Positions 11,701 through 26,700 of a DNA stretch of 64,000 nucleotides are shown here, one piece after another. Under the pieces are notes generated by a model. The model searched no databases, had not been told where the DNA came from, and saw only the letters and a program-made list of their open reading frames with translations. The DNA lies in NCBI GenBank assembly GCA_009760855.2, contig WPIO01000114.1, positions 1,191,501 through 1,255,500 of the forward strand, in the 5' to 3' direction. This DNA comes from Cristatella mucedo (Eukaryota; Bryozoa; Phylactolaemata; Cristatellidae). The first letter of the stretch is position 1; each line of letters opens with the position of its first letter. Position numbers and translations under genes: made by a program.

Positions 11701-14700
11701 AATCGGGGAACAACATTCTAGTGGGGATTTTGTCATCGCAGGGATAGATTCCCTGATCTTGTCTATCTTCTGCACAAAGAATCGAGAGAAGCGATCGGCT
11801 AGATCATCACAAGGATCAAGGCAAGGACCTATTCTGGGAGCGGTTGAGGAGATGGTTTATCGTCGATATCAGCATTTTTGGATTGTGCATCTGTGATTCA
11901 ACAGTGTTTTTACAGAAGCTGGACTTGGCCTTTGCTAGGATCGATTGGTACGACCTACAGTAGTCTTCATTTGTCTTTCCATGGACAGTCAGTCCTGATC
12001 TTTTGTATGTTTTTTCAAGCTTGCACTTAGTAGACCTCGATAGTTTAATGTCTATGGTAAACCCTAGGCCATCTGGGCCAGTGCGCACAGTGAGCTTAGT
12101 CAGAGGTGCAAACTCGTCGAGCTTGTCAGCTAGTGTCGTGTTGTAGCTACGTACCAATGACGACAGATCGGAGGGAGAACTGGGCAGCAGAGTTGAGGCA
12201 GATATTCTCGCTAGGACAGCATCGATGTCCAGGGTTTTGAGGATTTGCGATTCACGGATTATTTTCAAGGAAGAGGTGGGCACACACTGTAGATTGAATG
12301 AGATCTGCATGAGGTTAAATAAGGACGATTTAGTAATAATTGGTGATGACAAAGTGCAGTTGTGTGAGAAAATCTGGTCGAGTGTGAGATCCTTGATGTG
12401 AATAGGGGCCACTCACATGAGCCACAAGAGACAATGAGTCAGTCAATGCACAAAATTCGGTGCTGAAAGCGTCAGATATGTTACCAAAGTGAACGTTGAA
12501 ATCCCCCATGACGAGGAAGGGTCAATATCTTGCACATAGAAACGAAATGAGATCACAGAAATTGAGATAAAGGAGGATTTCGTACCTGGTGGATGATAGA
12601 CTACTGCCACTATCGGTAGCTTGTTTTCAGATGGACCAAGACAATTGATTCAAAAGACTACTTCGAGGGTGCTGCAAATGGCTTGCTGTTGAATTTCGAG
12701 CGCACGGCAATAGCAACTCCTTCAGTTTTGATTGATCTAGAGGTGTTAAAGAACGAGAAATTAAATGAAGTGGCGTCTTTAATTGTCGGGCAGTTTATCG
12801 ATCTAAGCAAAGTTTCAGTTCGGGCGAGCAGGTCGATACCACTTTTAGAATTAAGGTCGTTTATTACCAAAGGTTTATTGCACATTGAGCGATGATTCCA
12901 AAGACAAGCATTAATTCTGGCCGGTGGAGTGATAACAGGCCTGATGACCACCAAGTTAAAGACAGTTGGCGACAGAAGCTTTAGCTCTGCAGCTCCTAGT
13001 CTGTGGAACTCGCTTCCACAATTCTTGAGCACCGACAACTACTCTCCTACTGCCGACTATGGCACATCCTTTTCAGCGGTCCTGAGCTGCTACTTTTATG
13101 CTACTCACTACCTCAACTGCTCTCCTAACTCTGCTATGCTTCCCACTTTCTCTTTGTTTCGTGAGACGAAGTCTGTTGGCTACCGAATGCGTACCGAAAG
13201 CCGCTTAGGCTGTAAGTGCGCTATACAAAACTCTCCTGCGTAACACCCACATAGTCTTTATGACTTTGTGGAGCTACAGACGGAGATACATTACATTACA
13301 TTATAAGTTAGAGAGATTTACAATCTCGAATGTGATGGAGCGTGCAGAGCGGTTCGAGACAATGCTAGGAATACCAAACGAGCGGGAAATCAGCTCCGAG
13401 TTCCTGCCCAAAGAGCTGCGTCTTAGCTGGCGGTTCCGGCCTAAGCGGCAGCTCCCGGGCGCTTTTCTTTTGTTAATGCATCTGAATGTAATGTAATGTA
13501 TCTCCGTCAGAAACTCCACAAAGTCGTAAAGACCATGTGGGTGTTACGCAGGAGAGTTTTGTATTGTGCACTCACAGCCTAAGCGGCTTTCGGTACGCAT
13601 TCGGTAGCCAACAGACTTCGTCTCACGCAACAAAGAGAAAGTGGGAAGCATAGCAGAGTTAGGAGAGCAGTTGAGGTAGGGAGTAGCATAGAAGTAGCAG
13701 TTCAGGACCGCTGAAAAAGATGTGCCATAGTCGGCAGTTGGAGAGTAGATGTCGTTGCGTAAGAATTGTGAAAGCGAGTTCCACCGTCTAGGAATGAATG
13801 CATGCTCATTAATCTTAGCAACATCATTAATATGTCTATCATCTAGGAATGCATTTGATCTGCGATGACGAAGCGATAGCAGCTGCTGACGATCATAACT
13901 CACTGCTCACTGACCTACCGGCATGTGCGATCAGGCGATTGCAGCTGGTGCAAAACTTCTGCAGCTAGGCTTGTCTGTCGTGTGCGTTGCAGTTGCCACA
14001 TTACCCCACTTCTCGCCAACCTGCACTGGCTGCCAGTCAAGCAAAGGATTGACTTCAAAACTATTCGCTCACTTTTAGGTCACTTCATTCTTCGGCTCCA
14101 GCCTATCTCTTAGCTACACTTCCCCATCAGGCCAAGCATCGTACCACCTGCTTTTCAGAATCCAACAGTCTACACAGACCTCATACAAACCTGAAATCCT
14201 TAGGAAACCGTGCATTTAGTTCGTAAGCTCCCAAAGCCTGAAACTCCCTCCCGACCTTCGTCAGAACATACCCTGACCTGACCACATTTAAAAAGAACCT
14301 TAAGACACCTATTTAGGACAGCATTTAGTGGGTCCCTGTAGTTCGTCCTTCATTTGCTTATTCGTGCTGACTCTGTGCATGCTGCCACTAACCACATTTG
14401 CATGCTGACCCTGTGCATGTCACCCCTAATCATGTTATTCATGCTGTTGGTTTATCAACCATGATATTACTCACCATTCAATTACATTTTCCTTTGCAGC
14501 AATTGAAAGGCGCCTAGAGAGAGATTGAGTTCTCTGTGGGCGCTTTATCAAGTGCAATATTATTATTATTATAACTACTATGCTGGTCACTAGACGCCGG
14601 CGTAGCTAAGGCAGCAGCTAGCATGGGAGACCCAGCAGCCCAAAGCGATAAGCGTTTAGATATCCATAGGCACGTAATTTCTTACGAGCTACGGTTAAAT

Positions 14701-17700
14701 ATCAATCAGAATAACTTTAAACATGTCTTAGCTGTATTATTTCCGTATACGATGTTCGCTAGAACTTCGTTTTTCGGAAGAATTCTGCAACGAACACGAA
14801 AGCACGTTAGAGCACTCTATGTAAGGACGCCGTTCTATTCCGCTGCTTAATGACCTCGGCGAAAGAAGCTTAAGCTCTGAAGGTCCTGGACTGTGGAACT
14901 CGCTTCCACGATACTTACGAAACAACAACTGCTCTCCTGCTGCCGACTGTGGCTCGTCCTTTCCAGCGATACAGAGCTGCTACTTGAACTCACTCCCAAC
15001 TTGCGTCAGAACATCCCCTGACTTGACCACATTTAAACAGAAATTAAAAGCACACCTATTTTGGATAGCATATAGTGGGTCCCTATAATTCTTCCTTCAT
15101 GTGCGTATGCATGCTGACACTGAGCATGCTGCCACTAACCACATTTGCATTCTGGCTCTGTGCATGTCACATCTAACCATGTTATTCGTGTTGTTTATCA
15201 AGCATGATATTACTCACCACTTATATATAATTCATTTATATAGCGCCCCAAGAGAACTTAATCTCTATTCAGGCGCTTCACATATGCCTCGGGGCTCGAG
15301 CCCACGACCTCAGTCAGACCTTGGTCGCGGCGAGCACCTTAACACTTCATCGCGTTTCCCTTTGCAGCAAATGTAAAGCGCCTAGAAAGAGATTGGCTTC
15401 TCTGAGGGCGCTTTACCAAGTGCATTATTTTTATTATTATTGTTATTAATTCCATGCTACCCACTACTTCAACTGCTCTCCCGACCCTGCTACGCTTCCC
15501 AACTTTCTGTTTTTTTCGTGTGATCAAGTCTGTCGTTTAGCTAATGGGTGCCGAAAGCCGCTCAGGCTGTGTGTGGGCTACACAAACTCTGCTGCATAGC
15601 ACCGGCATGGCCTTTTTTGCTTTGAGGAGTTACAGACGGAGATACATCAGCGGGCCACAAAACTGGCGATTCGGCCATCTTTCATGTGAGAAAACTCGTT
15701 AGAATTAGAGCTCACTCCTGTAAACGTACGATAGCCTAAATGGTTCATATGCTTGTGACATCGCATGTAGAGCATCGAATTGAACTCTTGGCCTCTAAAT
15801 TCCGACTCTCATGCCCTTAAGCTTCTACAGCTGGTGCAAAACTCAGCCACTGGTCTTGTCTGTCATCAACAGCATAGCTTTTTCCTTTTAATGTAGTTCA
15901 GTCTGAGCTTCACTTGCGCTTTGTTATCCGTCAAATATATTGTTTGACCCGCAAAATACAGATGATATACAGAATATACAGAATATATGTTATAGATCAT
16001 TTCACTTGCTTCTACCAGCCTAAGGGCCTTTCGTTGAAGCAAGGTCAAGTTGAATGTTCGTGGTGACCGAGGTTCTGGCTTGAGCCCCGTGGCGTTGTGA
16101 AGCACCAATTTAAGATTAAGTTCCTAGGCCAACATACAACTGAATTATTTTTTATACTTTGCATAACCGATCTCTTCACACGGCCAGTGTGCCCTGGAGC
16201 CAAGCTGCTCTGTTGGTAACAAGTTATCTTTTAGTCTCTCGTGTTTATTAAAATTAATTCTGTCGTCGATCTTCAGCTATTGTGTTCCCATAATGCGTAT
16301 AACTCGCCTATTATACAAAGAGTATTTACAAGCCTTGATATATCAAAGTCTCAGGTAAATGCAAATCTACCCAGTTTCCACGATACTCGCTACCTCAACT
16401 GTTTGCCTGACTCTGCTATGCTTCCCACTTTCTCTTTGTTGCGTGAGACGAAGTCTGTTGGCTACTGAATGCGTACCGAAAGCCGCTTAGGCTGTGAGCG
16501 CACTACACATAACTCTCGTGCGTAACCCCCACATAGTATTTATGACTTTGTGGAGTTACATAAGGAGATGAGTTACATTAAATTCCGTCTCCCAGTGTAG
16601 TCATCAAATGAAGGCTCAGTGTCAACGCAGCCCAATCGTGATATCCAGATCTTCCACAGTAAGCCGATCACCTTGCAATTAGCGTTTCTGGCACTATCTT
16701 ATTTACCGGACAGAAATAGGCCCCCAAATATGGTGCCCAAGTCAGTGCTAGTCTTAGCCGACTCTCAACAATTGCTGGTGACGCCTAAAACTTACATGGC
16801 TGCTAGCCGCTTTCCATTCTAGCAACTACAGTATATATAAATCCTAGTTGATTAAACAGCCTCTTTTTGTATAGCGACAGAAGAGTCTTTACGGCTATCA
16901 CCACCACTTGCAGTGGTGATAAAGGATCGCCCACCGCAGGAATGAAACCCACGACCTCGGGACCGAGGTCGTGAAAAGCAACCACCTTAAATGCAAGCAT
17001 GCTGACAGCAGTTGAACACGGCATCCGGATAGAGCGTTCATACGAAGTCTGTTTCAAATCCATATAGGAGAGAAGTATGTTCGAGAGCAAAGGAGCGTTC
17101 CAGGTTTTAACAGCTGCCTCGGCGTATTGCAAAGGATCGGTGGGTGACCTAGATCTCAACGCAGCTCGGCACAACTTCGGAAGCACAACTGCAAGCCTCT
17201 CACGCGGCACTTAATTTTAAGTTGCGTTTAAAATCGAATAGCTCGAAATCTATAATCAGCCTTAATAATTCTGGACACGGAAACAATGAATACCAGTCAC
17301 ACTCAGAATGATTTAGCGTGCCGCTATTAAAGATTCGAAGTTTTCAATATGCCTTAACTGTCGCAGTAAAACACTTATGTTGGTTTACCATGCTGTGCTC
17401 TGACGTTTTTTCTCTTTCTATGATATTAGTTGCAGTATATTTGAACATTCGTTTGTTTCTAAACCTCTCTCGTGTAGCTACATGCTATGCCCTTTTTATG
17501 TATTAAAACTATACTAAAAAGCGATCGTGAGATGCATAAATAGATCCTTATTATACATTCTTACAGGACTTCATATACATTGCAGGAAACTCTGGCTTTA
17601 AATGACCAGCTAATGGGGTGAATCAATAAAATTATTGCACAATTGGTCATATAATTGAATATTTTTTTAGAGTAATTTTTAAGAGACAGTCGTTGTAGAA

Positions 17701-20700
17701 AATGATATTACAAGTTCTGTTTAATTCTGAAAAGAAGAAAAATTGATTGTGCGAGCCTTGTCTTAACGGAATCTAATCCTAAAGCGACAGATCTACAAGT
17801 AAGAATCTGCTGATCTATGCATCATATGCGGCTTGTATTCTCACGCATTTAACCTTAGTAGATAGAGACAAATGTCTGGAGATTGCTGATGTACGTGCTG
17901 GTGACTTTTATGCAACTTCATTTCTAATATTTTTTCAGGACTTGTAAAATCTACATCTTGATTAGTATTGCACATCAGAAGAAAATTTTTGTGATGCAAT
18001 TTTTGGCTCTACTCGTTCATTAGGACGCTAGAAGAGCAGTTCTTGACTTTATTTTGGATAGTTTTCGCCATACTTGTCCGTGAATCTGTAAAAGAGAGCT
18101 TCCGGAAGTTTCCTTCATTAGATGATATTTAGATGCTTTCACGAAAGCTGCAGGCAATGGCATAGATCTTTCCTAAAATTATTCCGCATTTGGGTGAAAT
18201 AAATTGTATTCAAATATTTCGACAAGCTGCTGCTCTAGGCGAACCATTCCAAACTATTTAGCCTGAACCATCTCAGGCAAAGTGCATCAGAGTGTGATAC
18301 GTCAAATTATTAGAAAACTCTCGCACTGGCTAGAACACACGGAATGGGCAATATATTACTATTTACCCGGATTAAATTAGTCAAATTTCATCAGTTCCAA
18401 TTTTATTATAGTTCCCATTTTGAATAACACCATGAGCAACGTTTTGATTAAACCTTTTAAATGCGAGTCTTTAAGTTAGACATAGTCATTGCCAACGGGG
18501 ATGACACTGTAAAATGTTGGTGCCTTTTTACCCATTATAGGACAATGTTTTGAAGTTGCCTGCTTGCTCATTGTAGAGGTTTACTTTGATTTTTTAGGTC
18601 TTGATCCTGCAGGACCACTTTTTGAAGGAATGGATTCGAAAGTACGTCTGGACCCTGGAGATGGAAAATTTATTGATGTTATTCACACGAACGGGGTTCC
18701 TCTTATATTAGGAGGTTTTGGCATCACAACTTCTGTCGGACACGTTGATTTCTATCCGAATGACGGCAATTTACAGCCGGGTTGCCCGCCGATTGTCGTT
18801 GCCATCCTACAAAGTGCTATACATCTCAGCATTGAAGGTATTTTAAGAGCCACTGCATGTTATAAAAATTCCTATTAAGCTGTTTTCCATAGAAATACTG
18901 TTCGTTATTATGATAGTCATTTATTATGTATAATCACATTCTCTACTACTTCAAAGGTGGAAACTGCTCGCGTAATCAGCGAACACTTCCGTGCTAACGA
19001 TACTGAGCTGTTTGTCGTTCAAACTGCCAGGTTCTGCTGCAGCTACCGAGAAACTGACGTCTTGCCTTGCAGACATTCGTTCGATTCTTGATGTTGGAAA
19101 ACATTCTAATAATTATCCACGATAAAGCGAACCAGCAACTTTGACAGAAACCCCTACTAATAGCTGTTTTAGATGACTTTGCTTTTTTAATGAATGACGC
19201 TTTTTTACGAAGCTAACCACCGGCTCCGAATTCAGGTTATATCTCTGACAAATGCTTACATTGTAAAACTTTCACCAAGAAAAATGCCTCCAATTCTTTC
19301 CTTCACCCTCAATTTCTATAGAATCTTACACATTCCCTGCCATTATGGCTTTAAACTATTAAACTAGCTCCCAGTTTCTGCCTGTTCATAATCAATTAAA
19401 CTTCATTTCTGCTGGGCTATTGAAAAAAGCAACTAGGCTATTGCAGCTGGGTATGGCTGCAGTCAAAAGACTAGTTTGCAAATTATAGTTACTTGACCGT
19501 ATGTCTCCTTTGGTTATTGAGCTTCGATGCCTTCCGTTTGGCCAATGGATAAGGAGTGAAGTTCCTCCACTGGCCCAACAAGGCCAGTCACAACCTGGCT
19601 CCATCATGCCTACCTGAATCATACCTACCTGAATCTACCTGGCTCCATCATTCCTACCTGAACTGCTGCACCAGTTTCAGACTCATCTTGCGCTTAGGTC
19701 CTCTTTGGACAATAAACTAGCTGTGTCAGTCCTACTTTAAGAGACCGTTGCAACAGAATCTTGTGCTTTTCAGTTCCTAGACTGTGAAACTCGCACATTT
19801 CTAGAGTTATATACACAAACTCATTACATTATATTTTAGCACTGTCATAAATGCCACGCTTGCAGTAATTATTCTGATCCATTGTAATTGATACCAAATC
19901 ACTGTATACAAGTCTAGTGCCTGAAGATGAAAATGAATCACGTCTTCAGATTGAGCTCCGTTAAAGGTAAATAGGTTGAAATCAGCTAGCATCACCGTAT
20001 AGCAGCTATCAAGGAACAATATATATTTCATGCGCACCGAAAGCCGCTTAGGCTGTGAGTTCGCTATACAAAACTTTCCTGTATAACACCAACGTGGTCT
20101 TTTCGACTTTGTGGAGTTACAGACGGAGATACATTACATTACATTACTTAAGCATGTCCCTCTTTCCTGTAGTAGACGCTTCCTTCCTTTCGTGGCGCTT
20201 CCTTTCCAGCCGTCCTGAGCTGCTACTTCCACACTAATCACTGCCAGATCTGCCTCATAACTCAGCTATACTTCTAAGTATCCTTTGTCGCTTGAGACTA
20301 ACTCAATAGGCAACGGTATGCAGGACGGAAGCAGCTTAGGCTTTGAGCGCGCTTATCAAAATTCTCACGCTCAATACCCTGCGATCATTTTATTTTTTTG
20401 TAGAGTTAAAGTCGTGGATACATGTTAAATATTTAAATTCCCATGCAAATGCTTGCACTTATCAAATTAAGAAACGGAAGAATATAGAAGTATGGAAGCT
20501 AATTTTTTTGCAATTACTCTAGTTCATAAGATTTGTGGTAAAACAGTATAAGAAATGTAATGGCCTGTCATATACCGCAAAGTAGATGAGATTTGAGCTT
20601 TGCTTTTTAAATAGTATACGTAATTTTGGCACGTTTATATGTCGATTCCTTGATGGATTAGGGGCTCTTGGTAAAATAAACTGCCTGAAACGATAAAAAA

Positions 20701-23700
20701 GCTGAAGGGGCTGGTTTCTACCGAAGCCCTACCACTAGAGTCAATAAACATAGCGAGATTGTAATATAGGGATTCCCTGATGCTGGATATATAAAGTTAG
20801 CTTGTTTTTGCTTAATCGCAGTAAGGTGTTGTATTTATAGTTAGAATTTTTTCAGTGAAAATCACAAGCATGGTTACTAATATTTAAATAGTGCATATGA
20901 GGATATGATCGAGAACACGTCAAGCCATGTTTTACAGTGGGCTATAAAAGCTAGGCAGATCTATTATCAGATTAAATAAAATAAATTACTTTTTCGTAAG
21001 TGAATATTTTATGGACAAGCTAACATATATATATACATTTTTATATCCCATTTACACATAGGTTCTTAATAGCCTATTATTTTGCATGCCTTACCAACGA
21101 GCCGCTTAGGATTAGTGCAGCAATCTTCTACTAGTCTAGCCTGTTGCTGAATTTTATTTTTTTTATGTGCTACCACTTCTTAAAGACCAATCTGCCTTAA
21201 CTTTTCTTTCAAGAAGTCTATCGTCAACAAGTTCAAATTTTTATTACTTCCTTTATCTAATTCTTGCACGGTAGCTGAGCTATTTGCCTTTCTTATTGAC
21301 GTTGGTTTGCACTAAGAGTTAGTCTGCTCGCCTCGACCTAAGGACAAACTACTAGATGACCAAGGTCTTGGGGTCATTCTCTTTAGCATATATTAAGCGC
21401 CTGAATAAAATTTGGCTTATTTTAGGGTTCTTAACGAATAAATAGTGTTTAATAACTTTAATCTGCATTATGAAACGAGCCCTTCTTGCTTAGATTGCTT
21501 GGTCGTGTATCAAAGCAAGCCCTACTGCTGTGGTGTTTATATTGCCGTGTCGACTACTAGCGTGCTCCAGAAAACCAGACTTACTTCAAACTTAAGTGAA
21601 AAATATAACAATTATAATATTTAATTTGCTATTTCACCCTCAGAGACCTCGATCTATTTTTAGGCACTTAATGATTGCTGCAAAGGAAGCTCGATCGCAC
21701 GGTAAATTATAATTTGTTTCATAAACAGCCAGAGCAACATGGTTAGGGGTGACATGCACAGGGTCAGCATGCTATTATGGCTAGTGGCAGATTCGTCACA
21801 AATAGGTACACAAAGGACAAATCACAAAGGTATTTAGCTGTAAATATGAAGCACTAGTGATGATTTTTTAGAGTTGTCAATTTTCCTGTTTTCGGAACTA
21901 GTATTGCTCCACGATACCATTAAGCATTCTAGTTAAAGAAACGAGAGGAAAATCTTTTGCTGTTTATTCTGCCTATCTAATAATACCAATTAGATTAAAT
22001 TATGTAATTATATAATAACACTAATTATAGTGTACCATTACTGTCTCTTAAAATACCGCTGCTAGTCCTTTCTATCGTGGAAGCTGCAGTCAACACAGCA
22101 GACCATTTCTCATCGACCATTTTGCATCTGCCACCAGTCGAGAGCCGAAAAGAATATTCATGTTTGACACTTGTAACTTGGGTCACTTTGCTCTTGCACT
22201 TGGCTTACTTGTTTTGACAACTTACCTGTCGGGCTAGGCGTTGAACTACTTGCTCCTCGAACTTCTAAGAGCAAGCAAATATGCTCAAGTTCTTTAAAGA
22301 TCGTGCCCGTAGTTCGTATACTTCCAAAGCCCAAAGCCTGATCTCATTTCATCAAGCATGGCCTACTGATGTCCAATGGCCAAAAGCCACAAAATAAGAA
22401 GCTAAAAATGCACCTATACTCAACAGAATTTGCTTACTGAAATTGAATTGTTCAATGTGGGCTTATGTGCATGCCTACTCTGTGGAAGGTGTAACAAACA
22501 AGCTGAACTCTTAATCATACATATAATTTGCTAAGAAAGATACCTCTTGTATGTAGCTACAACTAAGTCTAGGTATCAATATTATTACTATAATCACATG
22601 GACGTTATGGTGCAAAGGCTAACGACTTACCGTTAATGTGGTGTAAGGTTAATTAGTTAGCACGGTTAAAGTGAAAGCTCTAAACTAAATATTGAGGAAT
22701 GTTTGAAGCCTTGAGATTACTAAAAATCTGTAATCCTCTCTCTAGGAAACTGATTAATTACCCCAATTAGCGTGCGGTGAGTATATCGAATTTTTAATGA
22801 GGTATAACTTTTACCAAATATCACCGCTATTGCTACTGTACGTATAGGTTCCTTGTAATGCCTTCCATGACGCAGTGGGCACTTATTTCTTCTATCAGCA
22901 TCATAAGCATGGTGGTACAAGCTTTGAACTCCTCTCGCGATAGGATGATTCAGATGCAACATTTTTATCCAGATGCAGATTCAAACTGTAGCTTGTCATC
23001 CACTGAATCTTTACAGCAGGATATACCTTGCAGATCAACTTATGACCACATTTGTATGTAACTTACAGAAACCTTTTGATGCCACCGCCTAGCACAATCA
23101 AAGCTTTGATTTTTGCGAACGTGTCGTATATGCTGAAAAGGTACCCCTGGGTACGGGGATTTTAGCTGGTCACGGAAATATTAAAAAACAACGTAAGCGC
23201 CTGTTCACAGAGACCTTGTCCTTCAGTAGAACTATTAATTCGATTGACAGTAATATTTTCACACCATAAACCATAGCTCACATCCTGAAAATTTTTGGAA
23301 CTCAAAGTATGGCTCTGCCAGCATATCTCCTGTTGAATCTGCACAAAATCTAGGTGTCCTCTTCAAAAGTGACCTTTCATTAGACGACCACATCAGCTCT
23401 ACAGTCAAGTCCCTCTACATTCATCCACATACCATTGCTAAAATTCGAGTTTGTTAACACAGGGATATTACATCTAAATTGGTCGATGCATTTGCGACAT
23501 CCCGTCTTGACTTCTGTAATACACTGCTTGCTAGTCTACCGGCCTATGCACTCAGACACCTACAGTTGGTACAACACCCTGCAGCTATGCTTGTCTGATG
23601 TTAGCGTCGCAGTTTCCGCATCCCACCACTTCTCGCCGGCCAGTCAAGCCATGCATGGACTTCAAGGTTTTGTCACTCACTTTTAGGCCCCTTCATACTT

Positions 23701-26700
23701 GAGCTCAAGCCTACCTATCAAATCGACTGCCCCATCAGGCTAGGCGGCGTACCACCCGCGTTTCATAATCTAACTGTTTAATCATACCTCGTACAAATCT
23801 CAAATCCTTTGGAAACCGTGCCTTTAGTTCGTATGCTCCCAAAGCCTGGAACTCATTTCCTTGTATCACGACATCTCCTGACTTGTCCACATCTAAAAAA
23901 ACCTGAAAAACGCATCCATCATAGCATTTAGAGGGCCTCTGTGCTTCGTCCTTTATGTGCTTATGTGTGCTGACACTGTGCATGCTGTTGCTAACCAAAC
24001 TTGCATGCCAACCCTGTGCACGTCACCACTATGTTCTTATTTTTTATCGAGCATGCTACCACTAACCATTCGATCGCGCTTCCTTAGCAGTAAATGTAAA
24101 ATGCAAAAAAATAGACTTGAGTTCATTGAGCGCACAATATTAAATTCAATCTTATCATTATTTTCTCTTTCACTCAGTGTAAAAAAATGCATTGCCATTA
24201 TTGTTTAGTCAGTTTTTGGTTTCATCTTTCATTAGGCATTTTTTTATTTTTAAATATATCGCCTTAAATATTTTTCCAATACATTTTTCCATTCGTGATA
24301 TAAGATTCACCATTTTGATTGTGTCTACGGGTTCCTAAAAAAATTTTTAAGTAGATTGCAATTAGACTTATATATACGTTTATAGTAATATTTAATTTAT
24401 TTGTATAGTTCCCCAAGAGAACCTAATATCTTTTAAGGCTCTTCACATTTACTTTGGGGCTCGCATCCAAGACCTCAGCCAGACCTTGGTCCGGGCGAGC
24501 AAATTATCGCTAGACCAAACTAACTAGATTTTGAGTTTTGCTTCCCGGATTTAAGTGAAATTCATTGTACAGTCCCGATTACAATACGTATTTTTATTAG
24601 ATATGTTTGAGTTTTGATCAACGGATGCCAATTGATAAAAGCACTAAAGATTGATAAATAATATCGTTTGCAGAAGCAGTCCTGAAAACACCTTGCCATC
24701 ATCTTCGCTCAGTTTACCTCTTCACGGACTCCATATCAGCCACAAGCTGCCGATACCTCGCATATGAATGTAGCAGTGGTTACGTAAGTTTAAGACTCTG
24801 GAAGTGACATAAAAATTGTATTTGATCTTTTGCAGGTATAAATTAAAAGCATTCAATGAACCCGTGATTGCATAATTATTCGGTGATAGAAAAAAATAGT
24901 TGTGATCAAGTTAGCATCTCGTGAAAGAAGCATCATGGTATGTTGCTTCCATGCATAAGTAACACCATTAATATGTCATTAGCCTCAGGTCATGCCCCAG
25001 CACCTTTCAAAAAATCTGTAGTCAGGCCACTTCTCAAGAAAGCGACAATGGTCCAAGAGAACTTAAGCAACTACCGCCCAGTGTCCCTTCTAATATTCTT
25101 ATCAAAAACATTGGAACGGGTCGTGACGGACCAGCTGAACTCATATATCGAAACCTCACAATTTGCAAGCAATTTCCAGTCTGGCTGTAGAGCTAATCAC
25201 TCCACAGAGTCAGCATTGCTTAGGATATAAACGACCTACTTAGAAATGCAGACATGGGTAGAGTCTCTCCACTTGTTTTGCTCGATCTTTCGGCAGCTTT
25301 TGCTACCATCGATCACAAAATTCTTCTAGAGCACCTCACATCTCGCTTGGGCATCACTAGCACTGCTCTGCAGTGGTTTAGGCCCTATCTCAGTGGGAGA
25401 CTCCAGAGTATTGACGTGAATGGACTAAGATCATCCGAGGTGCCTCTGAAATATGGGGTTCCTCAGGGCTCTGTGCTAGGTCTGGTTCTTTTCATGGTTT
25501 ATACTCTCCCTCCTGCTGATTTGATTGCCAAGCACAATCTAGGCTTTCACTTTTATGCGGATGACACTCAGTTGTATCTTTGCTTTGATCCATCCCAGCT
25601 TTCGAACACATCGATATCACTTAAATCACTTGCTGCATGTACTGATGACATCCGCAAATGGACTGCTGCAAATTTTCTAAAATTAAACGATGATAAAACA
25701 CACTTACTAGTTATGGGCAAATCCAATGTGATTCAGAAATTAAAGACTGACGCTTAAAATTGGCTCTGCCAGTATATCTCCTGTTGAATTAGCTCGAAAT
25801 CTAGGTGTCAATGTAATGTAATGTATCTCCGTCAGTAATTCCACAAAGTCATAAAGACCATGTGGGTGTTACGCAGGAGAGTTTTGTATAGCCCACTCAC
25901 AGCCTAAGCGGCTTTCGGTACGCATTCGGTAGCCAACAGACTTCGTCTCACGCAACAAAGAGAAAGTGGGAAGCATAGCAGAGATAGGGGAGCAGTTGAG
26001 GTAGTGAGTAGCATAGAAGTAGCAGTTCAGGACCGCTGAAAAAGATGTGCCATAGTCGGCAGTTGGACAGTAGATGTCGTTGCGTAAGAATTGTGGAAGC
26101 AAGTTCCACAGTATAAGACCTGCAGAGCTAAAGCTTCTGTCGCCAACTGTCATGTCACAAAGCAACCTCTCGTTAGACGACCATATCAGCTCCACAGTCA
26201 AATCTGCCTATTTTCAGCTTCATAACATTGCTAAATTTCGGGCTTGTTTAGATAAGGATACCACGTCCAAGTTAGTCCATGCATTCGTGACAACCCGTCT
26301 CGACTTCTGCAACTCACTGATTACTGGCCTACCAGCATGTGCGACCAAGCGATTTCAGCTGGTGCAAAACTCTGCAGCTAGGCTTGTCTGTCGTGAGCGT
26401 CGCAGCTGCCACATTACACCACTTCTTGCCGACCTGCACTGGCTACCAGTCAAGCAACAGATCGACTTTAAAGTTTTGTTGCTCACTTTTAGGTCACTTC
26501 ATTCTTTGGCTCCAGCCTTTTTCTCAGATATACTCCCCCATCAGACCAAGCATCGTACCACCTGCTTTTCGGAATCCAACAGCCTACCAATACCTTGTAC
26601 AAACCTCAAATCCTTTGGAGACCGTGCATTTAGTTTGTATGCTCCCAAAGGCTGGAACTCCCTCTCGAACTGCGTCTGAACATCCCCTGACCTGACCACA

